This document shows, one piece after another, positions 1 through 12,044 of a stretch of DNA of 64,000 nucleotides. The notes below the pieces were generated by a model that did no database searches, had not been told where the DNA came from, and worked only from the letters and a program-made list of their open reading frames with translations. The first letter of the stretch is position 1. Each line of letters begins with the position of its first letter. A program made the position numbers and the translations under genes. Where the stretch lies: contig NC_088916.1 of the NCBI RefSeq assembly GCF_963576675.1, positions 81,237,501 through 81,301,500 on the forward strand, given 5' to 3'. The DNA is from Euphorbia lathyris. Its lineage: Eukaryota; Streptophyta; Magnoliopsida; Malpighiales; Euphorbiaceae.

Positions 1-5
1 TCAAG

Positions 6-704
6 TTGGCTGAACTGCAATTGATGATGGTGAATCATATGAATTCACTTCAGGGACAAATCAATGCTCTACCTGCAGTCAACATGGGCTATGCTACATC
101 TGCTGAGTTAAGTCACTATTTTACCAAGCTGACTTCTGAGCTGACTGGCACTCGTGAACTTCTCTCCTCAACTTCCCAATGTTCGATGGATAAAATTAGC
201 GAAGCTGTCCGTCTTCTAAACCTGAGTAAAGAGGAAATGGAAACTGACTTGGTCAAAACCAATACTATCCTACAAACTACTCAAAGCTTATTTAGACATG
301 TGCGTCACACAAACGCTCAGCGTGACATTTACGACAAGGCTGTGCTTAGAATGTACCATCAATCTTATGCCCAGCTAACTGACACAATATCATGGCTAAC
401 TAAATCACAGGAATACATACTCAGCATGATCAGCGCATCTATTCGCGTCCCCGGTTCAGTTCTGGATGATGGAGTCCCAGTGTTAGATGGGTTATTTGAA
501 AGCACGAAACGTCTCAAGGCGTATTCGGTCAAGCTGACTCGTGCTGCTCTCAATGACACCTTCATCCCTCCTCCGCCTGATGGTGGCAAAACGAGGGAGA
601 AAGCACAAGCTGATGGAACTCAGCCAAAGGCAGGCGAAACCTCAGGCAGTCAGCAAAAGAGGAAAGACAAAGGCAAAGGGATAGCTCAAGTCAATAGAAA
701 ATAG
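6..704 (+). CDS. Extra (envelope-like position) ORF of a Sirevirus-type copia element, partial
   Basis: An open frame runs in from the left edge of the window (first ATG at 24) and stops at 702-704, about 230 residues visible. I see no catalytic domain. The first 170 residues are mostly helical and polar, and the last 45 are a Lys/Gln/Gly-rich basic tail with four prolines in a row. It lies between the expected end of pol (outside the window) and the 3' LTR at 1135, where Sirevirus-group Ty1/copia elements carry an additional, often envelope-like ORF. There is no transmembrane segment in the visible part, so an envelope role is not supported; gag-like or accessory protein is equally possible. 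The element assignment rests mainly on the polypurine tracts and LTR downstream. Confidence 0.5.
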   Translation: MAELQLMMVNHMNSLQGQINALPAVNMGYATSAELSHYFTKLTSELTGTRELLSSTSQCSMDKISEAVRLLNLSKEEMETDLVKTNTILQTTQSLFRHVRHTNAQRDIYDKAVLRMYHQSYAQLTDTISWLTKSQEYILSMISASIRVPGSVLDDGVPVLDGLFESTKRLKAYSVKLTRAALNDTFIPPPPDGGKTREKAQADGTQPKAGETSGSQQKRKDKGKGIAQVNRK

Positions 705-1033
705 ATTAGCTTTAAGGAATTGACTTGTGTATTTTGTATGCTGACCATTTATATCATCTTAAGCATCTTTTCATTCACATTGTTTTTCATAAGTGATGCT
801 TACTATTATACTATATGCTGATCTGTCTAAAATTGAACAAACAAACAAATTCAAATTAAAAATATACTCAGTACACATTAACTCTGATACATCCGCACAT
901 AAACTCTGATACCAAAACTATTCATGTATCAAACTGAGTAAACATTGAACTCTTCTGAAAGTTGACCTAGGCTCATCTCAATTAAATCTTAGAAGGTTTA
1001 GAGTTAAGTTAAGACAATATATGCAACCCTTAC

Positions 1034-1132
1034 GGGGGAGTAGTTTCAGAAGAATAAAAAGTAATTCAATCATGGGAATTTCAATACTGAGTTCCATAAA
1101 TTAAATATTTTGCCAACATCAAAATGGGGGAG
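1034..1132 (+). promoter_or_regulatory. Duplicated polypurine tract (GGGGGAG) before the 3' LTR
   Basis: The heptamer GGGGGAG occurs at 1034-1040 and again at 1126-1132, the second copy two bases before the LTR. A PPT primes plus-strand DNA synthesis. Repeated PPTs of this exact type upstream of the 3' LTR are a known hallmark of Sireviruses, and this is the main basis for the lineage call. Confidence 0.7.
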
Positions 1133-1134
1133 TT

Positions 1135-2327
1135 TGTTGAAACACCTTTCCACAAGATTTTGATTTGACAAAATCATTTAAGTTTAATCCATGATTAAGA
1201 GACAATTAAATTTAAGTGCTTTGATTTAATTGTACTAATCCGTTTGTTCAATATTGAGTATAAACATAAATGCAAAAGGAAATAAAAATTAAGACAGGAC
1301 AAAGTCAGCATGAGAACACAACACAAGCTAAGTGAAGAGCAACTCATCACAAGAGAAGATAAGTCATCTTCAAAACAACAGCTTAAGAATGAAGCTGATC
1401 AAAGAAGCTGAGTGGAACGAAGCTCAGCATAAAAGAAGTCTGCCTCAGAACTAGATCTTGCAGAACGAAACTGACCATGGAAGCTGAGTGAAAAAGAACT
1501 CAGTATGAGATTTGGTGACAATCAAAGACAATGACTATCGAAGTGAAGCTGAGTGATCTTCAGGACAACATGAATGATCCGTTAGCTAAAAGACAAATCC
1601 GACAACTGTCTGCACCAATAATTGAAGCCTTGGAATTACGCAAAAGCCAAATTCCGAGATGCATGGGTCAACTGTTTGTTGCTATAAGACAAACTGCCGC
1701 AAGAAGACAAAGGCTGTAGGAAGAAGACAAGCCTGACATCTGAAGAAATCAGAAAACAAGATTGGCCTGCACATCTGAAGCTGACCAGAAGTTTGTCCCC
1801 CAAAAGAGCCGTTTTGGACTCAACGAACAAATCAAATTCAAATCATTTGATCCTCAAAATACAACTATAAAAGGACAAGCAATCCTCTTGGATCATTGTC
1901 GATTGATACAAAAAATACAAGTGAGAAAGATACAAATTCAAAGCACTCAAAAACAAGAAAGAGATCTTACACCAACTTTCTATTCCTTGTGTAAATGCTA
2001 GATTGATTGTCTGTAATCATCTAAAGTGTTCTTTATCTGAAAAAGAACAAGTTTGTTTTCAATTGTAATATTGAGAGTGTTGTGCTGAGTACTCGGTATT
2101 AAGTATTCAGTGGTAGAGAAATCTAGGTGCTGGGTTGTAGCACTTAGTAGGAGTTGAGTAGACGAATAAAGGAAGGTACTCTTGCATATTCAACTGCCTG
2201 TAACCGGTTTGTGCTCTACCTTTAAAGAGCTCAGTATTGGATTCTAAAAGCCCGGAGGAGTCTGGGGACTGGACGTAGGCGGAGAGGCCGAACCAGGATA
2301 AGTCATACTGAGTAATTTCTAACTCTC

Positions 2328-2420
<93 letters not shown>

Positions 2421-2703
2421 ATGTGTTGCTTGTTATATTTACTCAGCATATAAACTGTTTAAAGCTGACACTGAGTAAATTAAAGTGCTGAGTTGGAAGC
2501 TGACCACAAAAGTGTCAATTCTCAACTCACAAGTGAAACAGTCTTAGTCAACATCTGACTAAAGCTGTCTTACACTAAGATCAGCCAAGCTGACCAAGCT
2601 GAGTTAATAAACTCACTAAAATTATCAAGTCAACAAGATTAATTAGCAAAACAGTTACATTAGTTCCTAACCCCCCCTTGGAACTAATCACACGGGACCA
2701 ACA
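1135..2703 (+). mobile_element. 3' LTR of Sirevirus-like Ty1/copia retrotransposon
   Basis: The LTR is 1,569 bp. It starts TGTTGAAACACC right after the PPT and ends GGACCAACA, giving the inverted terminal pair TGTTG/CAACA. A TATA box (ACTATAAAAGG) at about 1864-1874 marks the U3/R promoter. It contains a compound microsatellite at 2332-2419. The 5' LTR lies outside the window, so TSD and LTR divergence cannot be read. Short open frames inside (around 1531-2001) have no protein character. Confidence 0.82.
2332..2419. repeat. Compound (TA)n(TG)n microsatellite
   Basis: About 17 TA units pass directly into about 26 TG units, inside the copia LTR. Likely polymorphic and prone to assembly error. 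Confidence 0.97.
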
Positions 2704-3399
2704 GTATCCACATGTCGTTTCGATCAGAGTTAAAAGTTGACTAGTACTGACGTGGAAGCTATATCATATTTCCGATGTCTTTTGCTCTTGAAGTCGTCGG
2801 AGTGACTTTATTTAGATAAAATTCAAAGTTGAATTATTTTATTGAGACAAATTAAAGTTGAGTGACTATTTTGACACAATCATAAAAGTTGAGGGACTAT
2901 TTAATGAATTTGTAAACTGCAAAAAGCACAGACCCCTGCTTACAAACTTTTAAACTACGTGGATTATCTTTGCAAACCGGCTAAACCACAAAAATTTATT
3001 TTTGTACTTTTACCTTAAATCAATCCTATCAAACTATATATAAATTTAATAAATAAATTCAAAATTGAAACAATTTAAACTCTAAATCAAAATAATATTT
3101 AATTCAATCATAATTATATTAGTTGGTATATACAATCGGGTTCAAATAGACGATACTTGATATCATACATAACTAATCATATTATACATAGTCCAATGAG
3201 GAATTTCCTTTTCAAACCGTTATCACTAAAGGTCACGTGGACTAGTAAAAAAAGACCCAATGTCATGCATATTTACACCCGGATCTTGCACCTTGATTCA
3301 CGGGACCACATTTAAGGATGGTATAACTGTTTCAGGTTGACAACGAGTTTTTTTCCATTCAACAACTGTCATGACTCACGTGGAGCTTTATCTCATCTA
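2704..3399. other. Intergenic, degenerate repeat fragments
   Basis: AT-rich, no gene. Phrases such as AAAGTTGAGTGACTATTTTG near 2850-2900 recall eroded MITE sequence, but no pair of termini can be matched. Confidence 0.5.
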
Positions 3400-4025
3400 C
3401 GACGCATAGTACAATTCTCCTATAAATAAAAGGTACACAGTACACTAAAAGGTAACATTTTTCTTACTCATATTCAGCTTTATACTTTTCATTATTATTC
3501 TCCTCCCGCTGATTTAGGCATCAGATGAGTGAGGTCATTGCTCACTGGCCGCTCCTTAATCATTTTTCTATCTTATTGCGGGGCACCAAAAGAACTTACA
3601 GAAGCTCATCACAGATTATCACACATAAATACTCAAAGATATATACCCATACCAATGGCTGCATGATTGCTCCACTGAGGGGGGACAGTTTTACATGTGC
3701 GTGTAATTTTTTTTTTGTTAAACCGAATTCACTCTTTTTTTTGCGTATATGTACATGTTATTATTTGAGTGGTCCATAACCAATTTTTACGTACCACTGA
3801 AAAACTTCTCAAAATTAAGCTAGATTTGAACCATATAAAAAGTAAGATTGAGTTGTTTTAAATAGACTTAGGAAAATTTATCGCTTATCATATATTAAAC
3901 AAGTTGGATTTTATAATTAAATACAAACTCAATGAGTTAATTAACCACTCACATCTTAATTTGTTAGAAATAGGAGGCCAAAACCATCCATAGTAGAGAT
4001 AGTTCCAATGGCATGCAAGGTTGTA
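3400..4025 (+). mobile_element. LTR-retrotransposon remnant, copy A
   Basis: TATAAATA at 3421, then a TGATTTAGGCATCAGATGAG motif at about 3510-3529. This is the TATA plus GACTTAGGCATCAGAG-like R/U5 signature common in plant Ty3/gypsy LTRs. The stretch 3690-4020 matches 36455-36795 in the same orientation, showing one dispersed family. No coding domain or matching LTR pair. The short open frame at 3525-3779 lies in this non-coding repeat. Confidence 0.55.
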
Positions 4026-4953
4026 AAAGACGGTAGGCACTAGTTGGACAGACATAGCTCTCGAGGATTAATCAGATTTGTATTTTTGTATTTTTATTTG
4101 TTAATCAACAAATTGTTATATAAATTCAATTAAAATATGTATTATACTATCTAAAAATAATAATATGAAATTATTTAATATAGAAAAACACGTATATTTG
4201 TAATATAAATCTTTAAAAATATGCAAAAATCAACATGAAACATGAAACAACCAAAAAGTGAATTATAATAAACAAAAAAAATACATTCACACTAAAATAA
4301 TATTTTTATTCATCATCGTTTAGGCGGTGGCTAGGCGGTGTTGAAACGGCCTAGGCGGAGTCCAAACGGTAAAAAATCCCCTATACACAGGAAAAAAAAC
4401 CGTCTGGAGGGACTAATCGGAGAAAATCAGGGTGAATTCTAGATTTCGAACGTCTAGACGGTCGAGACGTTCTGGTTTTGAATATTGATGGGAGGGAACC
4501 GAAATCATTCATAATAGGGGTGGTTCCAGCGGCCGGGGAGATCTGAGCCCCTCTAAACCCCCTCTGTTTCACCACTACCCGTACCCTTCACATATGCATT
4601 ACAATTAATATTTTAATTCTGATAAAATTGTATTAGAATCGGATAGTACCGGATATCCTATCCACAAAATCTGTACTTATCTATTCTCATCCATAGTTTT
4701 GACATTACAACAACAAGAAGATGGACATAGACATAACTTTGTTTTCATCACACGCTAGGTTTCAAAATCAGTTGAGAGTTGACATTCTGATATTTATAAA
4801 AGTGGGTCTAATGATCTAAGATTTTGATTTTCAAGTTTCTGAACAATATCTTATTAGGCCCCAATTCATGATTTGGTCTTCCACTTTCCCCCTTTTCCTT
4901 TTGCCTTTCTAATGCAATCATATTGCTTTCTTTAATGGATATATATATATATA
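4026..4953. repeat. Non-genic stretch; right part repeated at 38.26 kb
   Basis: No gene. 4685-4945 is homologous to 38262-38480 (shared phrases around TTTTGACATTACAA and CTTTTGCCTTTCTAATGCAA). A short inverted, GC-richer segment near 4320-4460 looks like a damaged terminal sequence of another element. Confidence 0.6.
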
Positions 4954-6977
4954 GATGAGATAAGATGTAACACATTTATTATGGTGTGACAAGTCTTATT
5001 GTGTGACAATGACCAATTTTGTAATTAACAAAAAAGAAGTGGTAAATTTGTAAATAAAATAAAAGAGAAAATTGTTTTATTTTTTTCTTTAAAATACATT
5101 TTCCCAACTTTTCCAACATTGTTTTTCAAAAAATTTTATACCGTTGGACTCGTCTTAATTAGACGGTCATTTTAAGATCCCAGAAGCTCGGGTAAAAAAA
5201 TTTCCGGTGAATGGAATCCGACGATCTGTTTTTCTGTGAGAAAAAAATGTCCAGAAAATTCTCAAAAAATTTCAGAAAATGTAAAACATTATTCTGAGAA
5301 ACTTTAATTCTTGACTCAAAATGAGATTCCTTACGGGTTTAGTCCCAAATCAACGGAATCCGGCGGTTAGATGAGCGTTTTCCGATAAAAAAAACCCGAA
5401 AGTGCCCAGAAAATTCTCAAACAATTTCAGAAAATGTAAAACATTATTTGGAGAAACTTTAATTCTTGAGTCGAAGTAGGATTTCTTACGGTTTAGTCCC
5501 AATAAAACGTTTTCCTTAATTTTATCCATTTTACATCCTTCAACAATTTATTGGATCAAAACCGTAAGAAATTCTGCTTCGACCCAAGAATTAAAGTTTC
5601 TTAAAATAATGTTTTACATTTTCTGAAATTTTTTGAGAATTTTCTGAGCACTTTATTTCTCGCCAGAAAACGCCCACCCGGATTTCGTTCACCGGAATTT
5701 TTTTACTTGAGCTTCAGGGATCTTAAAATGACCGTCTAATTTAGACGAGTCTAATAGTATAAATTTTTTCGAAAAACAAGGTTAGAAATGTCGGGAAAAT
5801 GTATTTTAAAGAAAAGAAATAAAACACTTTTCTGTTGAAACAATATAAGTATTATGTTGGAACAAATGGTACACTGATTTGGAACAATGTAAGTAGGACA
5901 AAAAATGTGTCCAGAAAATTATCAAAAAATTCCAAAACATATAAAACATCATTTTAAGAAACTTTAATTCTTGGCTCAAAGCGAGATTCCTTATAGTTTT
6001 GACCCAATAAATTGTTGAAGCATGTAAAATGGATAAAATTAAGGAATAAGTTTTATTGGGATTAAACCGTAAGAAATCCCGCTTCGACCCTAGAATTAAA
6101 ATTTCTTAGAATAATGTTTTACATTTTTTGGAATTTTTTGAAAATTTTCTGGACACTTTTTTTCTCGCCAGAAAACGCTCACCCGGATTCCGTTCATCGG
6201 AATTTTTTTTACTTGAACTTCAGGGATCTTAAAATGACCATCTAATTTAGATGAGTCTAATAGTATAAAATTTTTCGAAAAACGAGGTTAGAAATGTCAG
6301 AAAATGTATTTTAAAGAAAAGAAATAAAACAATTTTTTGTTGGAACAATATAAGTATTATGTTGGAACAAATGGTACACTGATTTGGAACAATGTAAGTA
6401 GGACAAAAAACGTGCCCAGAAAATTATCAAAAAATTCCAAAACATTTAAAACATCATTTTAAGAAACTTTAATTCTTGGCTCAAAGCGAGATTCCTTAAG
6501 TTTTGACCCAACAAATTGTTGAAGCATGTAAAATGGATAAAATTAAGGAAAACGTTTTATTGGGACTAAACCGTAAGAAATCCCGCTTCGCTCCAAGAAC
6601 TAAAGTTTCTTAGAATAATGTTTTACATTTTCTGAATTTTTTTTGAGAATTTTCTGGGCACTTTGTTTCTCGCCGGAAAACGTCCACCCGGATTCCGTTC
6701 ACCGGAATTTTTTTTACTTGAGCTTCAGGGATCTTAAAATGACCGTCTAATTTAGACGAGTCTAATAGTATAAAAATTTTCGAAAAACGATGTTAGAGAT
6801 GTCGGGAAAATGTATTTTAAAGAAAAGAAATAAAACAATTTTCTCTATCCTCTCTTTCATTTTATTTACAAATTTGCCACCTTACCCTTTTTAATTATCA
6901 TCAAAACTACGTAGTTTTGTTATGTCACACAATAAGCTCATTGTCACACTCTAACCCATTGTCACACTGGATCTCAC

Positions 6978-6979
<2 letters not shown>
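4954..6979. mobile_element. 2-kb foldback-type element with long inverted arms
   Basis: The termini are inverted: left starts G-ATGAGATAAGATGTAACA, and the right end, read on the other strand, is GGGTGAGATCCAGTGTGACA. Both arms continue inward with repeated TGTGACA motifs and several hundred bases of inverted homology (about 5080-5520 against 6560-6850). The middle has a direct tandem repeat of about 505 bp (starts near 5831 and 6335). It sits in a TA microsatellite; the related sequence at 38.47 kb has an uninterrupted TA run there, which is an empty site. No coding capacity, so non-autonomous. The TSD is masked by the TA repeat, so the superfamily is unclear. Confidence 0.75.
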
Positions 6980-7016
<37 letters not shown>

Positions 7017-7079
7017 TCATTTCCTATTCATGTAATGTTTGAGTATTCCTACTTATTAATTAGGGGTTTAATACATTGG

Positions 7080-7275
7080 CATTCAGTAGCGCTCACATGG
7101 ACCTTGATGACCATGGTGAATTTGGTCATTTACCATTAGATCTAGGCTTATTAAAATCCTATGGTGGAGATTCAAAGCATCATAAGGTTTAGATTTAATA
7201 AGTCTAGATTTAATGGTGAATGATCAAATTCACCGTGGTCATCAGGGTCCATGTGAGCGATACTGCATTAGTATA
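7080..7275. mobile_element. Hairpin MITE, copy 1
   Basis: About 195 bp that folds almost end to end. The left GCTCACATGGACCTTGATGA pairs with the right TCATCAGGGTCCATGTGAGC. A second copy with the same inner sequence lies at 43132-43318. No coding capacity. Confidence 0.75.
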
Positions 7276-7302
7276 ACCATTAACTTGGTCCGAAAAAGTT
7301 AA

Positions 7303-7871
7303 GGGATAAGGTGCAAAAATGCCCCTAACGTTTAGAGGCATGAGCAATTTTACATCTAATGTCTAAAATGGTACAATTTTACCTTTAATGTTAGCAGTCA
7401 AGAACAATTTTACCATAAACGTTGTCAAGTTGGGTCAATTCAAACATTATTGTAAAACATAGATATTTTGATTCTGCACCAATTACACATCAGTTCGTTA
7501 AAAAACAAAAAATCATATTTTCTATAGTTTAATAATAGAATTTGAGGTTAATATTTATTAATTCGGTGAAATATTTTGAATCTAACTCAAAAAATAAACA
7601 GTATATTTTTTAATTTTTTCATGTTTAATCATATGTTTATGATCCGTCACTAATAAGTGATAAAATGACTCACATGTGAAGTGTAGATGACAAGATTCAT
7701 GACCGAAAAGGCAGTTTGATGAATTATTTCTAAAATTGACCAAACTTGACAACATTAGGGGTAAAATTGCTCTTGACTGACAAAGTTAGGGGTAAAATTG
7801 CACCATTTTAGACATTATGGGTAAAATTGCTCCTGGCTGTAAACGTTAGGAGTATTTTTGCACTTTATCCC
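7303..7871. mobile_element. MULE-derived MITE, copy 1 (9-bp TSD AAAAGTTAA)
   Basis: 569 bp with long inverted arms beginning GGGATAAGGTGCAAAAAT and ending TTTTTGCACTTTATCCC. The 9-bp repeat AAAAGTTAA flanks it at 7294-7302 and 7872-7880. A 9-bp TSD is typical of Mutator-like elements. Other family members: 43966-44482, 49620-49925 and 52478-53067. Confidence 0.88.
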
Positions 7872-7880
7872 AAAAGTTAA

Positions 7881-8602
7881 TTGTCTCTAATTTATAGAGT
7901 GTCTTATTAGACTCTTAAACTTGTATAAAACAATGTGATTAATTTCCTAAGTTTACGTGATAGAACAAGATTGAGTTTAGATAAATTAAAATGCAGATCA
8001 TTCAATATGCTTCCGTACTTATTTCTCTATCTTTTCCATGAAACCTTTCCGAAAGGCGAACATCCGACATTGCAAGCAAATAGAGAGCTAGTACCGACTC
8101 GTTAACTGAAAAGCGATTCAATCCGGCTAAAAACGGGCGCTTTTTGTTGTTGGGTTGCCCTCTAAACTTGCTTAAAGTGACAAATTGACTCTCTGAAATG
8201 TATCTATTAGGCCTATGGACTTTCTTAAAGTGATTTATTGACCTCCTAAACTTGCTTAAAGCGTACATATTTAAACTTCTCTAAAATCTCTCTTTATTCC
8301 GCCATGTGGATTTAGGTGGTTAATAAGTAACTTTAAATAAGTCTAAGAAGTAAATAAGACATTTTAAAAGTATATTAGGACAATTGGGCTTTTTTTTTTT
8401 TTTTTGACAAATACAGGGGCTAAGAATGCATAGGCCAATTGAAATGTATATCATTTAAAAAAATTGAGTGGCTTAATAGATTAATGTAAGCAAGTTCATG
8501 AGGCTAATATTCAAACAAATCAATATGAGTAATATGTAACTTTAAATAAGTTCAGAGGCTAATAGAACACTCCTATATATTCAGAATGTCAATAAACTTT
8601 GT
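7881..8602. other. Degenerate repeat DNA before the MULE
   Basis: No gene. It carries phrases such as CTAAACTTGCTTAAAG (8165, 8250) that recur at 12640-12840, 34.8, 42.7 and 47.2 kb and belong to eroded inverted-repeat elements. A 17-base T run is at 8390-8406. Confidence 0.6.
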
Positions 8603-8743
8603 GGGTTACTAAACCCATCCCCATTTTCACACTTCCAGTCCCGAAAAAAGACCTAACCGCCCTTTGAACAAAAACTGAAAATTTGGATCCCTCCCAAACT
8701 CTCTCAAAACTCATTTTCATCCGAATCAAAGACAAAACGTTTG

Positions 8744-11700
8744 ATGGAAGACAATCCGTTATCACCGAGAGTAGACGGGAGTGATGCTACGTCCGAAGTC
8801 GAGGTATGTTTCCGAATTAACTTCCTTGCATTTCTGTAATTTGATTTGGAAAAAAAAAATCTGGTTCGGCACTCGGGCGTGTGAGCATCACGCCCCACCA
8901 CATGGTCGGGCGTACGAGTATCACGTCCCACCATGTGGTGGGGCGTGATAGCCACACGCCTCACCATGTGGTGGGGCGTGATGTTCATACGCCCCACCTC
9001 ATGGTGAGGCGTGATGCTAACACGCCCGAGCATATTTGTGGCTGTTTTTCGGGTTTAGACACCGAAACGCTATAGAAAAGTCACGTTCTGATACAAAATG
9101 TTCGTTATTACTCATTTACAGGAGGTTTCGTGGGAAGAATTTGACGGAAACGGCATAGATTACAGCTCGCAGATTTTCCCAAACAAACATTTCAAACATA
9201 TCATGAAGCTGTTAACTGGGCAAAACAGACGGCAATTGGGATTGGGTTTGAGTTAACAACAGCGTCGCACAAGACGGGGCACAAGTCAAAGTGGATATTG
9301 GTTAAATGTGCTCGTGGTGTTAAGTATTATAAAAGGAAAAAGGATGTGGATATGGATGTTATACTACGGAAGAATACAAAAACAAAGTACTGTGGTTGCA
9401 AATTCCAGATAAAGGTTATGGAAATCGGCGAATTGGGCGGTTGGGTGGTGAATGGGATTCCTGGAGATAGAGGACAGCACTGTCATCAGTTGGCTGTATA
9501 TCGTCAGGGCTACAGACAGATGAGCGGACTAAGCCCGGCTTCCAAAAAACTCGTTCGTGAAATGAGTTCAGCTCAAGCTAAGCCTTGTGCTATTTTTGCT
9601 GCAATCAAAGAAAAACATCCGGAGGATTGCCCGACACAAAGGCATATCTATAACTACAGGGAGAAAATCAGGACTGAGAGCTTTGAGGGTCGAGATGTAA
9701 TCGGTCAGTTTTATCGGCTTGCTATAAATAAGGACTATATACATTGGACGCAAGCGGTGCCGGGCAGCAATGTCGTGACTCACTTATTTATGGCACATCC
9801 AACATCGATCACACTGTTCCGATCTTATTACTTGTTTGTTGGTATGGATTCAACATATAAAACAAACAAGTATAAGATGCCATTCTTCGAAATCATTGGT
9901 ATGACGCCTTCTAACAAAAACTTCTTGATCGCCTATGCAATCATGAAGGATGAAACCGAGGGTAGTTACATGTGGGTGTTACAAAAATTGAAGCTTTTGC
10001 TCCAACCTGATGTGCATCCGACAGTCATTGCTACAGACCGGGAGTTAGGACTGATGCGGCCGGTTCGTGAGGTATTTCCTCATTCTCATCATTTATTGTG
10101 CACATGGCATATTAATAAAGATGTGGAGGATAGAGTTGGCAAGTTGAGTGGAATGAAGAAGTTTGGTGAAATTTTTAAAAATTCCAAATGGAAACGTATA
10201 ATTGAAGCCCCGACAGAAGCTGAATATGAGGCGGCAGTGGTAGCTATGAAGAATACTACTGGCAACTGGCCTGGTGTGATTCAGTACGTGGAGACCACGT
10301 GGCTAGTGCATAAAGAGAAGTTTTGTCGAGCATGGACGAACAAGGTGTTGCACTTAGGAAACACCACAACCTGTCGAGTGGAGAGTTCACATGCACAGTT
10401 GAAACAGTGGTTGAATTCATCTACTGGTGCACTTGATACAGTGTGGGCGAAGGTGCACAAGGACATTGAGGCTCAGATCGAGGCGATCAAGTAAGACATT
10501 TATTCTGTTATTTGCTTTAATCTTTTAAAATTTAATACATTAGTTTTATAATCCGTCATTGTATATAATCAGATACTCACTCGAGGACTTGAGAAGAAGA
10601 TCTGCGGTGAATCACTGTGGAGAACCTTTCACGTATCTTGACTTACACGTTTCACATTACTGCTTGGCTGTACTAAATGATGAGCTCAAGCGTATGCACG
10701 CATTGAGTATGGATGTGGTAACTGAATGCGGATGCGTGTTGCCCATGACTCATGGCATTCCGTGTGCATGTGAGCTGAAAACATATATTGACACAAATGA
10801 ATCGGTCCGTGTTGACCGCATCCATCCTTTTTGGAGATCTCTTACGTTTGAAGGGTTGAGTGACATACCAGTTACTGCTCCAGTATATGCTGACGGGTCT
10901 GAGGATCACCGATTTTTTCAATCTCTTGTGGAAAAGGTTGAAAAATTAGATCCTTCAATGGTGCGTAGCATATCGATGTACATTCATGATCAGATAAACC
11001 CGGAACAAAGTGGCTTTAAAGAACCTGAGGTCAAAGACATTGTTAGGGGTAGACCAAAGGGAAATTCATCAACAAAACGAAATCTGAGTGCATGGGAGTA
11101 CAATCAGTCACCACGAGGTCGAGCACGGTCCTCGGGTTCGAGGAGTAGTCGTAGTCGAGGACGTTCTTCATCCTCATCTGTGCATAACAGCCAGATGCCG
11201 GGTATATTTTATTTCATTTATATATATGTTGAAGTTAAAGTAAATATATTTTTATTGATAAATTTCATATATTAATATTTTCAGTCGGATTTGATGCGGA
11301 TATCGCCAGTTACCACCATTTACATCGGGTTCAAGGTCTCATCGTACCATTTATTACTGGATTCCATGATGTTGTAGCGGATGGTAACTGTGGATTTCGT
11401 GTTTTAGCCGATGCAATCACCTATAACCAAGAGGAGTGGAAGCTGATGAGAGTGCTTATAGAGATTGAGATGCGGGCAAACCGTGATCTGTATGCGCCAG
11501 TGTACGGGAACGGATTTGATGCTGCCCTCACACGTATTAAATGGGCAGGAGCGGGTTGTGGTGAGTCCCACTGGATGGTGAGTCTGGATGACTTATTTGC
11601 TGCTGCACCTGTATTGAACGCAGTAATTTTCCTTTTTACTACAGAACAATTAGGATGTTGCACTATACTGCCGATGCGTTCGGACGATGGAAGACCACCT

Positions 11701-11880
11701 GAGCGAGAGATTGTGATTTGTCATTTGGGGAGTTATCGTCACTACATACGTCTTTATTTACATCCTTCGTTTCCAGTGCCTCCCATTGCCACCCAATGGC
11801 GATTATTTTCTCATCAGAGTGTTCGTCATTTGGAGAATTTATACGCTGAAAGGAGAGAGACTTGGACTAGATTATATTAG
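8744..11880 (+). CDS. MULE transposase fused to OTU cysteine protease (4-exon model)
   Basis: Model: exons 8744-8803, 9166-10490, 10573-11201 and 11285-11880, all GT-AG introns, giving 869 residues with no stop. In order: a short acidic start; a FAR1/WRKY-GCM1-like zinc-finger region (Cys and His residues in KCARG, KYCGC, HCHQL); a MULE catalytic core with first Asp in FVGMDSTYK, second Asp in VIATDRELG followed by LCTWHI, and Glu in CRVESSHAQLK; a SWIM-type finger (ECGCVLPMTHGIPCACEL); a Ser/Arg-rich linker; and an OTU domain with VADGNCGFRVLADAI (Asp and Cys) and the C-terminal YRHYIRLYL (His). The acceptor at 9165 is inferred, because it alone joins exon 1 in frame; the acceptor at 9121 would run into a stop. 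Transposition is the expected role. The OTU function in such elements is unknown; deubiquitination is inferred from fold only. Confidence 0.82.
8872..9048. repeat. GC-rich palindromic 33-bp tandem array in MULE intron 1
   Basis: About five units of 33 bp, each with a near-palindromic core like CACCATGTGGTGGGGCGTGA. The whole block is also inverted end to end: CTCGGGCGTGTGAGCATCACG at the left pairs with CGTGATGCTAACACGCCCGAG at the right. Both strands stay open across it because 33 is a multiple of three; I do not regard it as coding. Strong CpG content contrasts with the surrounding AT-rich DNA. Confidence 0.85.
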
Positions 11881-11952
11881 TTTTATATGTTGTGATTAAT
11901 AATATTTATTAATTAACTTATATTATTTTTTGGTTTTAAGTACAATTCTGTA

Positions 11953-12042
11953 GTTACGGGTTTAACCGCATATTTACGGGTTTAACGGACTATTTACGGG
12001 TTTATCGGACTATTTACGGGTTTGACGAACTATTTACGGGAT
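11953..12042. repeat. 20-bp minisatellite in MULE 3' region
   Basis: Four to five units of about 20 bp built around TATTTACGGGTTTAACGGAC, between the MULE stop codon and the palindromic array. Confidence 0.85.
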
Positions 12043-12044
12043 AA

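Noticed and set aside
8704..9075. Proteins with 11-residue repeats encoded on both strands in the palindromic array
   Set aside because: A 33-bp unit without stops gives such frames automatically; the block lies in a GT-AG intron.
11953..12042. Interstitial telomere repeat
   Set aside because: The unit is about 20 bp with ACGGGTTTA; it is not TTTAGGG.
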